Source: a virus. Taken from it: DNA of 40,212 nucleotides. Both the position numbers and the translations under genes were made by a program. Of this stretch, positions 23,077-31,148 are shown one piece after another. A model generated the notes under the pieces. The model made no database searches. It was not told where the DNA came from and saw only the letters and a program-made list of their open reading frames with translations. The DNA lies in the IMG/VR virus record IMGVR_UViG_3300031521_000016, positions 99,895-140,106 of that record; one strand, 5' to 3'. Numbering within the stretch: position 1 is the first letter of the stretch; each line of letters starts with the position of its first letter.

Positions 23077-23925
23077 TCATTTTAGCTTATTGATATATTT
23101 CAACTTGTTGTTGTATATCTTATTTGTTGTAATATTTGTGTCCTCTATTTTACCGTCGATATCATTCTGAAGTTTTATGTCAGATTGTTTGAAACGCATA
23201 TCTTGATTAGCGACTACTGCTTTAACTTGTGCCACTGTATGTAATTTAGTAGCTTGTAAAACTAAATCATCTACTGGTGCATCATTATAAAGATCACAGG
23301 CTTCTAAGTAATTGTCTAAGATTACATTAAGATTATTCTCATTAGGAATTTCTATTGTACTATGAAAAGTTTCTTTGCCATTAATAGTGGTTGTTACAGT
23401 AATTCCTGATATTCTATTATGAGGAACTCTAACGATATAGCACAAAACAGATGTCATATCGTCATTTGGTTGTGTAGATTTTATATCGAATACGTAGTCA
23501 CCGTCTTCTTTACGAATAGCTGAAACTTTTGATACACTCTCTGATGCTTGAGCAAATAAGTGAAATTTCTCACATAGCTCTTTCGGATTATAGGGATTGT
23601 GTATTGCATTATCATCTACCATTTCTGATTCTTTAATAGCATAGATGAAATTCATTACTTTTTTAATGATCACTTCGTCTGTACTATTATCGCAATTTAT
23701 CGTATGTTCATTACCATTTCTTACAACTTCTATAATAGAAGATGATAGATTGCAAGTAACTTTTAACATGTCTCCACTTCGAGTTTCAAATGAAAATGTA
23801 CGAGAATCTGCTACAGACTTAATACTTGAAACATGTTCTGTATCTTCCGATGTAGCAATTAATCCATGTATCTTCTCGATAAGCTCTTGAATTTTAAAGT
23901 GCTCGAACAATACTGTAAATCTCAT
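23077..23925 (-). CDS. Hypothetical protein, 282 aa
   Basis: This protein is unrecognised. It appears to contain two similar segments. The first has a helix FKIQELIEKIHGLI followed by strands SIKSVADSRTFSFETRSG. The second has a helix ELCEKFHLFAQASESVSKVSA followed by EDGDYVFDIKST. This suggests an internal duplication. The C-terminus is Lys/Asn-rich. It lies downstream of gene 39 and two tiny genes, joined by ATGA overlaps. Confidence 0.75.
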   Translation of the reverse strand: MRFTVLFEHFKIQELIEKIHGLIATSEDTEHVSSIKSVADSRTFSFETRSGDMLKVTCNLSSSIIEVVRNGNEHTINCDNSTDEVIIKKVMNFIYAIKESEMVDDNAIHNPYNPKELCEKFHLFAQASESVSKVSAIRKEDGDYVFDIKSTQPNDDMTSVLCYIVRVPHNRISGITVTTTINGKETFHSTIEIPNENNLNVILDNYLEACDLYNDAPVDDLVLQATKLHTVAQVKAVVANQDMRFKQSDIKLQNDIDGKIEDTNITTNKIYNNKLKYINKLK

Positions 23926-24047
23926 TTCTTTCTCTTTTTTAATCGAGCTCTGTATAGCTCTTCTCTTGGAAGTATATCGTTAAGGAGTATAAGTTTAGCT
24001 CTTCTCATCTGTTCCTCTATTGTTATTCCCGTAATAATAGTCCTCAT
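23922..24047 (-). CDS. Very small basic protein, 41 aa
   Basis: A 41-codon frame starts with the ATG at 24045-24047 inside an ATGA overlap with the upstream stop. It ends with TGA at 23922-23924, overlapping the next gene's ATG the same way. The product is MRTIITGITIEEQMRRAKLI, then LNDILPREELYRARLKKRKK, helical and strongly basic at the end. Perfect coupling on both sides supports it as a real gene. Its function is unknown. Confidence 0.7.
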   Translation of the reverse strand: MRTIITGITIEEQMRRAKLILLNDILPREELYRARLKKRKK

Positions 24048-24292
24048 TTTTTCAATTGTGAAATTGAATCTTGGTCTACTACATAATATGACTCATCATA
24101 TTCTCCCATATTACCACTAAACTGTGTAATACGTTTAAGTTTGACAGCTTCTGCTACATCAATAAGTGCTTGATTGTATGCATCTTTTTGAACTAGCTCT
24201 ATCAATATAGTAGCTTGATTAGTATCTAAACTTACAAGAGGTAAGAAGAACTGAGGTGTTTTCATATGATTATATATCAGTTTTGCAACCAT
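24044..24292 (-). CDS. Hypothetical protein, 82 aa
   Basis: This protein is unrecognised. It has a hydrophobic patch FFLPLVSLDTNQATILIELV, a helix YNQALIDVAEAVKLKRI, and a polar C-terminus. It starts within the last codons of gene 39 (16-bp overlap), so it is translationally coupled to the topoisomerase subunit. Confidence 0.65.
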   Translation of the reverse strand: MVAKLIYNHMKTPQFFLPLVSLDTNQATILIELVQKDAYNQALIDVAEAVKLKRITQFSGNMGEYDESYYVVDQDSISQLKK

Positions 24293-26064
24293 TTTTTACG
24301 TAATCCAGCATTTGAACCGAATGCAATGTCCATCATCTTACTGCTGTTTTTGTCTTCTGTGATCTTTAAGAGTCTCATATCTCCGAATACATGTTCCCAA
24401 TCTTCACGTGATAATGATCCCAATCCTTTTAGATATCGTACAGCAGCAGGTTTTTTCAACCTAGAATATGCTTCGAATTCTTTCATTGTGAAAAAATACT
24501 TCTTCTTTTTTGCTTCATCTACTGATAAAAGAGGGGTTTGCAATATGAATAGTTTCCCTTGTAGGATAACGTTTGGAAACCATTTGAAGAATAAGTTTAT
24601 GACCAAAGATGCAATATGACCAAGACCATCAGGGTCAGCATCTGCTGATATGACGATTCTTTCATATTTACAGTTCCTATCGTTATCAGGTTCGATGCCT
24701 AAAATGTTCATCAAATCTATGATTTCCATGTTAGATGTCAAGTCTGATAATCTTCTAGCATTTTTTATCTTTCCCTTTAATGCATACACTGCATCAATTT
24801 TAGGGTCTCTTTTCTGTAAAATTGAACCCATAGCAGAACCTCCTTCTACAATATAGAGATTCTTTGTTTTCATAGAAGGTGGAAAATACTTATCTGATAT
24901 TTTAGACTTTTGAACACGTTTCTTAGTTTTCAAGTTACGCATATCTGAATCTCTTTCTGCTTCTGATATTTTACGTAAAATGTTATCGTAAATAGATGAG
25001 TTTCTAATTTCTCTTTTTATTCCAGGGAAGAAATTCTTTTCGAGGAGTGGAGATAATTCATTTCTAGAAGTAACAAATCTTGTCTTATTTTGATCACCGA
25101 AACTTACATATTTAGGTGGAAGATTTAACATGATAAACGATTCGTAAAATCTACCAGCTAATGGATTTTCATATACACTATTTACGTGGTCGAGTAATAT
25201 ACGTTGGTGAATTCCTGTACATTGTGCACTGTTAACAAAAGATACTGATCCACCTTGTGGATAACTTTCCCATAAGAAGAATGATCCGTATCTGTTTTCT
25301 ACAGTGATAACGTCATCTGGTAAAAATTTGGCATTAACGTCAAGTGGTTGATCGTCATAGAAACAAAGAAACTCTAGGTTGCTTATTTCCGGGTCATGCT
25401 TTTTCAAAAACTGTTTGAATAGCATGAGAGTATGAATATATTCTTTATCCCATTTACAATTTTTGAACTTATCTTTACGAGGAGTAAAGGAAATTACAGT
25501 TCCGGTTTCATCTTTGGGCTTCTTTGGTGTATTAACAGTATTAACGCTTATGAATTTTTCCCAAGTTTGTTCGTATATCTCTTCAGCATTAACTGTTCTG
25601 ATAGTAAAGTTATCGGCTAACATATTAACTACTGATGCGCCTACACCATTTGTTCCGAGTAAACTTTCAGCAGTTGTGTCATTATAGAAATTCGAACCTG
25701 CTCTAAGCATAGTCATTGCAGTTTCTACGTTTGATACTCCAGTTTTTTCATTTAGATGGGAAGCATTTATAAAACCACCTCCTGTATCTACTACTTTTAC
25801 ACGATTATCTTTACTGTAGAAATGAATTTCGATTCGCTTCATGAGACCTTTTTGACGTTTAGCTTCATCGAATGCATTATCGAGAATTTCATTCATCATT
25901 TTGTAAAATCCTACTGATATTTCTTTTATATCGTTTATGATCTTATCGTCTCTTACTATTTGTACTTTCTCTTCTGACGCTTCAAGAGAACCCACATACA
26001 TGGTAGGTCTAGTTAAAACGTGTTCAAAATCTGATAATGCAATAATTTTTTTATTCGCAGTCAT
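24277..26064 (-). CDS. 39: DNA topoisomerase II large subunit gp39 (GyrB/ParE-like), unsplit
   Basis: The 595-residue protein has the GHKL ATPase motifs NEILDNAFDEA (58-68), VVDTGGGF (91-98) and GTNGVGASVVN (137-147). These are followed by the transducer and a TOPRIM domain with IVEGGSAMG (405-413) and SADADPDGLGHI (473-484). It covers what T4 splits into gp39 and gp60, so this phage keeps the undivided form. The TOPRIM Glu and DxDxD-type acids are kept, but the usual EGDSA reads EGGSA. It powers strand passage with gp52. A hairpin and a candidate promoter lie upstream, and the leader is A-rich without a Shine-Dalgarno motif. Confidence 0.96.
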   Translation of the reverse strand: MTANKKIIALSDFEHVLTRPTMYVGSLEASEEKVQIVRDDKIINDIKEISVGFYKMMNEILDNAFDEAKRQKGLMKRIEIHFYSKDNRVKVVDTGGGFINASHLNEKTGVSNVETAMTMLRAGSNFYNDTTAESLLGTNGVGASVVNMLADNFTIRTVNAEEIYEQTWEKFISVNTVNTPKKPKDETGTVISFTPRKDKFKNCKWDKEYIHTLMLFKQFLKKHDPEISNLEFLCFYDDQPLDVNAKFLPDDVITVENRYGSFFLWESYPQGGSVSFVNSAQCTGIHQRILLDHVNSVYENPLAGRFYESFIMLNLPPKYVSFGDQNKTRFVTSRNELSPLLEKNFFPGIKREIRNSSIYDNILRKISEAERDSDMRNLKTKKRVQKSKISDKYFPPSMKTKNLYIVEGGSAMGSILQKRDPKIDAVYALKGKIKNARRLSDLTSNMEIIDLMNILGIEPDNDRNCKYERIVISADADPDGLGHIASLVINLFFKWFPNVILQGKLFILQTPLLSVDEAKKKKYFFTMKEFEAYSRLKKPAAVRYLKGLGSLSREDWEHVFGDMRLLKITEDKNSSKMMDIAFGSNAGLRKKWLQN

Positions 26065-26086
26065 AATTATTTATTTGTATTGAAAT

Positions 26087-26096
26087 ATAACAAAAA
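26087..26096 (-). promoter_or_regulatory. Candidate promoter element shared with gene 52
   Basis: The minus strand reads TTTTTGTTAT, 22 nt upstream of the gene 39 ATG and identical to the decamer upstream of gene 52. Between element and start is a leader containing AATAAATAAT. The rest of the 145-bp gap is AT-rich with no other feature except the hairpin at 26164. Confidence 0.4.
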
Positions 26097-26163
26097 ATGA
26101 ATATGCGTAAACATTTTTGTAATTCAAATTTTTATATTCAGAACATTAAAATGGTTCATATGA

Positions 26164-26192
26164 CATTGGGAGAATTATTAATTCTCCCAATG
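26164..26192 (-). terminator. Strong hairpin after the gene at 26210 (terminator-like)
   Basis: A perfect 12-bp stem CATTGGGAGAAT/ATTCTCCCAATG with a 5-nt loop lies 18 bp downstream of the gene ending at 26210. There is no T-run on either strand. It may terminate poorly, or act as a stabilising or processing hairpin at the unit's 3' end. Confidence 0.6.
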
Positions 26193-26209
26193 TATTTCAT
26201 AACGTGTTC

Positions 26210-26683
26210 TTATTTACTGTAAACAAGAAAGTGATCATTTAAATCAACTACTCCTTTTCTTTTTCGTAGTCCGTATTTTTTCACATCTCCAATAGCTTCT
26301 TCTATTTCCTTTGTGTCAATATATCTATCATTATTTAATGATGCTATTGCATAGAATATATCGGCAGTTTTAGCCATGTCATCAGAATCGATTTCTAGAA
26401 ATTCTTTTACCCATTCTGCATCATCTACTTCACGTATTTTTCCGTGTTCAAGAGTATAAATGCCTAATTCTTCTCCGTCATCGTCTTGTAATATAATCTG
26501 AAAATCAAAGTCTGGAAATTTCCCTTTCATAATTTCCAATGTACTGTCGACAAATTTATAGTTCACGACATCAGAAACTGTAGCAGAGAATTTAGTTGTG
26601 ATATATGACTTTGGTGCTTGAAAAGCTTCATTTATAAAAGCCTCGAAGAGCTTAACATGTTTCATAGTATTTCTTTTTTTCAT
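26210..26683 (-). CDS. Putative capsid-targeted internal protein A
   Basis: The 157-residue product begins MKKRNTMKHVKLFEAFINEA. The segment LFEAFINE matches the recurrent aromatic-x-x-aromatic-(I/V/L)-x-E pattern of this region and resembles the T4 internal-protein capsid-targeting peptide. T4 gp21 cleaves after (I/L)-x-E, so cleavage after FINE is predicted. A second ATG at 26665 would give MKHVKLFEAF, closer to the other members. The ATG at 26683 overlaps the upstream stop as ATGA and is kept here. The body is acidic alpha/beta with no known motif. Confidence 0.75.
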   Translation of the reverse strand: MKKRNTMKHVKLFEAFINEAFQAPKSYITTKFSATVSDVVNYKFVDSTLEIMKGKFPDFDFQIILQDDDGEELGIYTLEHGKIREVDDAEWVKEFLEIDSDDMAKTADIFYAIASLNNDRYIDTKEIEEAIGDVKKYGLRKRKGVVDLNDHFLVYSK

Positions 26684-27519
26684 AAATTAACGTCTAGCTC
26701 TCTAATTTGTTCACCTTTTTCTTTGATGACTTTACCAATGTTTGTTATATTGACAGTATCATACCACAAAGGCGTTTTGGTCTTGCTATTCAATGATACG
26801 TACAGTCCATTTAAACCTACATATTGAACCAAAGATTTTCCATCGTATTGGATTCTATTCGCAATAAGATTTCCGTCTTTATATGACAGTCTATAGAGAT
26901 CATCATTAAGCTTGACCATGTTAGAATTTGTCTCTTTACGTTCAAGATTATTTACACCTTTGATATATGCAGCGTATAGATTTCGTTTACCGTTATCTAA
27001 TTTATTGCCGTATATTAGTACTACACCTCCAGTTGTATAACTTACACTTTCTAATAAATGATCGTAAGTATCTAACGCTCTGATAATCTTTTTATTTCCT
27101 TGATATTCACGTCTAATAGACTTTGAAATTTCAAGATTCATTTTCACGAGCAAATCTCCTGATTCCCATGATTGGTCAGTATCACCAATATCTTCTGGTT
27201 TAAAGTCACTTGCCCATGCCATAATAGCTTCATCATCTACATCTTCATACTCTTCTTCATCATCTCTATCGCGTACAGCTTTTAGAGTATATTTATGAAG
27301 TTCTTCATCAGCTATATACGCAGCATAAAGTTGATGATCATCTAAATTTTTAAGGATAGCAAGAGACTTGTAATCACTTACTACAACTTTAAATTTTATA
27401 CGATCAGCATTCTTTTTGTCCTCTATCCAATCTTCATCTCTTGAAAATTCAATTTCGGGTTCTAACCATGGCTCATCATGTTTTTCTGAGATGAAGTTAT
27501 CGAATGTTTTAAGTTTCAT
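26680..27519 (-). CDS. Putative capsid-targeted internal protein B
   Basis: The 279-residue protein begins MKLKTFDNFISEKHDEP. FDNFISE fits the same targeting and cleavage pattern as its neighbours, with predicted processing after Glu12. The body is acidic in its first half (DRDDEEEYEDVDDEAIMAW). It is beta-rich in the second half (VVLIYGNKLDNGKRNLYAAYI, GLNGLYVSL). No enzymatic motif was found. It overlaps the upstream gene by 11 bp and the next gene by 4 bp. Confidence 0.75.
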   Translation of the reverse strand: MKLKTFDNFISEKHDEPWLEPEIEFSRDEDWIEDKKNADRIKFKVVVSDYKSLAILKNLDDHQLYAAYIADEELHKYTLKAVRDRDDEEEYEDVDDEAIMAWASDFKPEDIGDTDQSWESGDLLVKMNLEISKSIRREYQGNKKIIRALDTYDHLLESVSYTTGGVVLIYGNKLDNGKRNLYAAYIKGVNNLERKETNSNMVKLNDDLYRLSYKDGNLIANRIQYDGKSLVQYVGLNGLYVSLNSKTKTPLWYDTVNITNIGKVIKEKGEQIRELDVNL

Positions 27520-27805
27520 TATAATGAAAAAATTTGTCGAATCTTATTAGTTGATAATGCGAGCCATGTTCTGGATAGATGAATACTCCAGATTTATTGA
27601 CCATAATAACATCGTAGAAATTAAATTCTATCTTTTCTGGTACCATATCTCTTATAGTACGAACACATGAACATTTATGACCTAATACACCACAGTGATT
27701 ACCATGAAGTATAGTTACTAGCTTAGTTTTCAGCTGTTCATCAGTTAATAGAAATAAATCTTCAAATATGCTTTGTCCACACTCGGCATCTTTCAAATCT
27801 TCCAT
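27509..27805 (-). CDS. Hypothetical protein, Cys/His-containing, 98 aa
   Basis: This protein is unrecognised. It has HGNHCGVLGHKCSCVR near residues 34-49, giving a cluster of Cys and His that could bind a metal. A helix FEDLFLLTDEQLKTKLV precedes it and a beta-type C-terminus follows it (FYDVIMVNKSGVFIYPEHG). It lies between two members of the putative capsid-targeted set but lacks their N-terminal peptide. Metal binding is inferred. Confidence 0.68.
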   Translation of the reverse strand: MEDLKDAECGQSIFEDLFLLTDEQLKTKLVTILHGNHCGVLGHKCSCVRTIRDMVPEKIEFNFYDVIMVNKSGVFIYPEHGSHYQLIRFDKFFHYNET

Positions 27806-27810
27806 AGTTG

Positions 27811-28053
27811 TTACGAATTGCGTATCATGTCAACGAATACTGTGTATCTATTTGTTTCTTCTCCTTCTTTACCGTCTGGTGATTTAAATGAATATTTGAC
27901 TAATACATCTGGTGTAATTGCATTTGCATCAATGTAGATATCCTTAACAGATAATTTGCTGCCTTTTTTCGAAACATACATTTTGCCTGATTCTATTAAT
28001 CCAAATCCCTCTGTTTCATAGAGCTTGCCTATGTTATTTGCGTAAGTTTTCAT
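27811..28053 (-). CDS. Small protein, possible weak capsid-targeting start
   Basis: The 80-residue product begins MKTYANNIGKLYETEGF. MKTY and the following L-Y-E recall the T4 internal-protein start (MKTYQEFIAE), but the spacing differs from the other members, so inclusion is tentative. The body is a short beta-type domain (KMYVSKKGSKLSVKDIYI, VLVKYSFKSPDGKEG). It begins 15 nt after the stop of 28069-28902. Confidence 0.65.
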   Translation of the reverse strand: MKTYANNIGKLYETEGFGLIESGKMYVSKKGSKLSVKDIYIDANAITPDVLVKYSFKSPDGKEGEETNRYTVFVDMIRNS

Positions 28054-28068
28054 TCGTATTTTTATTTT

Positions 28069-28902
28069 TTATTCTTCGTCTTCGTCTTGAAGCATTTGAG
28101 CTGCCATAAAGATGTCTTTTAATAGATCGATGTCTTTTATGTCTCTTCTTTTTGCATATTCTTCACATTCTTGGTATGAATCTGGTAATTCAGCACCATA
28201 GAAATCGAACATGTCTTGTGCCATATCGTCTATATCATCTTTTGATTCAAAAAGATTATCTACGATAAAGTAATCTAAACTTTCATTTTGTTTAGAGCCT
28301 GATGCAAGTTCAGTATTTTTCTTTAACCAGTTAAGTGCTCTACCTGCACTATATTTTAGAATCTTTATGAATTTTTCTGCCATTTCATCGATAGTAAAAT
28401 CAGTATCAGCTTTCAGTTTATAACCATAATCATTGTCATTAACTTTGATGAAATACTGATCGTTTTTAACCCCGACTGGTACTACTTTAAATTCTTTTAC
28501 AGATTCTGATTCATTAAGCAGTTTCAATATCTTTTCAAGCTCTATCTTTTTACCGAATAGTCTTGAAATCTTACCTACTATTGCCCATTCACCTTCAATG
28601 TTTTCAATTTTATATGACTCGGTAAGTGAAGGAGAACTTTTAGCTTTCCATGCTGAATCTAATTGTTTTTTAGCATCAGTTACTTTAGTGCTATCTACAT
28701 TTAGTCTTTTAAACCATTTATCTTCACCGTACTTTTTATCTAAGAGAGCTGATACCTGATCATCTGACATAGCAGATGTTATACCCAACTCAGCATCCTT
28801 TTTTATATCTATCCTGTACTGATCTCCAGTACTAGGAATGAGGATTACATTAACAAATTCTGCTTCATTAATGTAATCCTCATATAACTTCACATATCCC
28901 AT
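28069..28902 (-). CDS. Putative capsid-targeted internal protein C
   Basis: The 277-residue product begins MGYVKLYEDYINEAEFV. LYEDYINE-A is an excellent match to the shared targeting/cleavage pattern, with predicted clipping after Glu13. The body is charged, with a beta-like first part (VNVILIPSTGDQYRIDI) and a helical, very acidic C-terminus (DDIDDMAQDMFDFYG...LQDEDEE). Acidic bodies are common among phage internal head proteins. No catalytic motif was recognised. Confidence 0.75.
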   Translation of the reverse strand: MGYVKLYEDYINEAEFVNVILIPSTGDQYRIDIKKDAELGITSAMSDDQVSALLDKKYGEDKWFKRLNVDSTKVTDAKKQLDSAWKAKSSPSLTESYKIENIEGEWAIVGKISRLFGKKIELEKILKLLNESESVKEFKVVPVGVKNDQYFIKVNDNDYGYKLKADTDFTIDEMAEKFIKILKYSAGRALNWLKKNTELASGSKQNESLDYFIVDNLFESKDDIDDMAQDMFDFYGAELPDSYQECEEYAKRRDIKDIDLLKDIFMAAQMLQDEDEE

Positions 28903-28947
28903 TGATATAATTTATTTTGAATATATATCTTGCTGTGCAAATTGTTG

Positions 28948-29451
28948 CTAAAGAAGAATAACTGTTGTATCTACTCCTTTTTCGACTAGTTCATCTTTTA
29001 TAATTTGTTCGATGATATCCCAATTTCCACCTGCTAGGCCTGCTCCTATTTTTGGTAGTTGTACACTGTAATTTTCATACAATGCTTCTTGACAGATAGT
29101 TTGCATTCCTTTTCGAATTGCATCATATCTAATTGGAGCATTTCCAAATTCATCAAAGCCAATGCTTCTTTGACCCAGAATATTTACTATATACCCTTCA
29201 TCGATTTTTACGAATTGAGCTTCTCCAAGTTTCCATTCTACAGGTAAATCTCTATCGTCTACATAAGATATTCCTAGAAAAGAGGTATTGTACCATCTTC
29301 TATATTCTTCTCTTGATTGTGGATATCTATTTGCAAGTGGAATAACGAAACCAGCTCCCCAACCTCCAATATCGTTGCAACAATGAGTAATAATTACTCT
29401 TTCAGAAAGAGGTAATGTTGCATCACCTGTAATGTATTTAAGTTGATTCAT
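28948..29451 (-). CDS. Macro-domain protein (ADP-ribose binding/processing)
   Basis: The 167-residue protein is a single macro domain. It starts with LKYITGDATLP and has VIITHCCNDIGGWGAGFVI (18-36), which supplies the N-D and G-x-G-x-G ADP-ribose contacts. It continues with a NILGQRS segment and VQLPKIGAGLAGGNWDII near the end. This pattern is closest to Poa1p/ALC1-like macro domains, which bind ADP-ribose, hydrolyse ADP-ribose 1''-phosphate or remove ADP-ribose from macromolecules. In a phage it may counter ADP-ribosylating or NAD-consuming defences or clear RNA-repair by-products. It is flanked by short AT-rich gaps of 45 bp on either side. Confidence 0.9.
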   Translation of the reverse strand: MNQLKYITGDATLPLSERVIITHCCNDIGGWGAGFVIPLANRYPQSREEYRRWYNTSFLGISYVDDRDLPVEWKLGEAQFVKIDEGYIVNILGQRSIGFDEFGNAPIRYDAIRKGMQTICQEALYENYSVQLPKIGAGLAGGNWDIIEQIIKDELVEKGVDTTVILL

Positions 29452-29497
29452 ATAGAATGTGTTTATTTTAAAATAACAAATCTTTATTCTGAATAAA

Positions 29498-29761
29498 CTA
29501 TTCTACCAATTTCTTTTTATACACATCAAATCTATCTATATGTCGTGGAAGCTCGCTAGTCAATAGTTTGAATAAACTGTATACTCCTGCTTCGTATGGT
29601 TCAAGATACGTTTTGCCTAAATTTTTGTAATAGACTTCCAAAAATTGTTTTGTACCGTAACATGGTATGGCACAGAGTGCTCTTGCTTCATCTTCCGATA
29701 AAGTAAGAGTCACTGTTAATTTCAATTCAGATGTTGATTTTATGCTTGAAGTTTCCATCAT
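29498..29761 (-). CDS. Conserved small phage protein, 87 aa
   Basis: The 87-residue product has LTVTLTLSEDEARALCAIPC, then YGTKQFLEVYYKNLGKTYLE, then PYEAGVYSLFKLLTSELP. I know this arrangement (beta strand, E-A-R-A-L, FL-x-x-YY-x-x-LG, E-x-G-x-x-SLF) from a common but unnamed phage family. Its ATG overlaps the stop of 43A (ATGA), so it is coupled to the N-terminal polymerase half. Confidence 0.75.
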   Translation of the reverse strand: MMETSSIKSTSELKLTVTLTLSEDEARALCAIPCYGTKQFLEVYYKNLGKTYLEPYEAGVYSLFKLLTSELPRHIDRFDVYKKKLVE

Positions 29762-31140
29762 TTTTCCTTTAGTAATTGTTTTAGTTGATCAACTTCTTTT
29801 TCTATAGCAAATCCACATTTTTTAGCTTCTTTACGTAATCCATAAAAGTTAGCAAGCATGGCTCTCATTAATGAATCTTTAGAATTATCGAATACTGCAC
29901 CTGAAGCAGTTTTGATCCAATTTTTGTCTTCTGGAATATCTATTCCTTTTCCCATAAATGATTCTGGAGATATATTCCATTGTCTCATAGTAGAAGGATA
30001 TAGTGATGCAAAGTCAAAAGTAGCTAAATATTGAAATAGTCCTTTTTTAGGGTCTTTTACATATGCACCTTCAAATGATTGATCTTTCGATCCTTTTTTC
30101 ACTTCTGCTATAACTCTTTTTCGTTTGTAGAACTCTCTAATCATGATAGCTTCTGTCATCCAAATCGGTGAGAATGCTTTTTGAGATTCTACTTGTGTAA
30201 CATTTCCTAACATTAAGAAAGTTTGAAGAGTCTTAATTTTTCTGTCAATTTGATACACCAAGTAAGTATCGACAGCATTGTAAAACATGTAAGTTTCTGG
30301 ATCGTTATGATACAAATCCATAAGTGATCCGTTATATTGAATTTTCTGAATACCCAATACTGCTTTACCTACGGTGTCAAGTTTAAAGTTATCTTTAATC
30401 TTTACTACTCTATCCCATTTCTTATACAAGTCCAAATAATCGACAACGATTTTATGCTGTGGTAATTGATCGTCGCCTTTCATTGTTCTACTTGGTGAAC
30501 ATGTAGAAGGATCAATATTCAATCTTTTACATCTGTTAATCAAGAACTTCCAGTCAAAGTTTATAAAGTTCCATCCTGTAATAAGTGGGGCTTCTCTGAA
30601 CCATTTACCGAATAATGTTATCAGTAATTCAGACTCTGATTTGAAATGAATATATTGAATTGATGCATTTGGATCGTAATCTTTTAAATGTTCTCTATAT
30701 CGTCTTTCGATATTCTGTTGTTGCTGAATAGTTAACTCTTTTGTTCCAAGTACAGTAGTGGCACCTCTTGAATTTACTAATGCTACTGCGGTAACTTTAG
30801 TAGCTGCTATAGCAGGATCGGGAAAATCATCTTCAACTTCAACCTCGATATCACAAAACCATGATTCAGGAGCATTAAATTCGTATATTTCTTTCAGATA
30901 TTCTGGACCTAAAGCAGTCATAAATTCTTCAATTCTGAATCTATTTAGCCAGTTAGCTCTAGTTTTCTTTACGGGCTTACCATCCCATGTATGATAGTAA
31001 GGATCTGCTCTTTCGGAACCTGCTAGTTCCCATTTGTACTTTTCAGTTCGTGGAATAGCAATATCTTTAAATGCTACTTTACCGTCTTTACCGAAATGTG
31101 ATACTCTTAATGTATCATTTATTTGTTCTATATCGATCAT
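29758..31140 (-). CDS. 43A: DNA polymerase gp43, N-terminal half (43A: exonuclease and palm start)
   Basis: The 460-residue protein has all three 3'-5' exonuclease motifs of family B polymerases: WFCDIEVE (94-101), WNFINFDWKFL (190-200) and FYNAVDTYLVY (286-296). It continues into polymerase motif A, DFASLYPSTMRQWNISPES (376-394). It then stops in the fingers, after LANFYGLRKEAKKCGFAIEK and a short helix LKQLLKEK. Motifs B and C are absent and are encoded by 43B at 16945-18126. The break falls at a helical, surface-exposed point, so a two-chain enzyme is plausible. No frameshift or intein motif is visible at the end; the stop is a clean TGA overlapping the next start. Confidence 0.96.
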   Translation of the reverse strand: MIDIEQINDTLRVSHFGKDGKVAFKDIAIPRTEKYKWELAGSERADPYYHTWDGKPVKKTRANWLNRFRIEEFMTALGPEYLKEIYEFNAPESWFCDIEVEVEDDFPDPAIAATKVTAVALVNSRGATTVLGTKELTIQQQQNIERRYREHLKDYDPNASIQYIHFKSESELLITLFGKWFREAPLITGWNFINFDWKFLINRCKRLNIDPSTCSPSRTMKGDDQLPQHKIVVDYLDLYKKWDRVVKIKDNFKLDTVGKAVLGIQKIQYNGSLMDLYHNDPETYMFYNAVDTYLVYQIDRKIKTLQTFLMLGNVTQVESQKAFSPIWMTEAIMIREFYKRKRVIAEVKKGSKDQSFEGAYVKDPKKGLFQYLATFDFASLYPSTMRQWNISPESFMGKGIDIPEDKNWIKTASGAVFDNSKDSLMRAMLANFYGLRKEAKKCGFAIEKEVDQLKQLLKEK

Positions 31141-31148
31141 CTTAAAAA

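Noticed and set aside
24266-24619. 117-residue plus-strand frame over the end of gene 39
   Set aside because: It is antisense to the TOPRIM-containing end of gp39.
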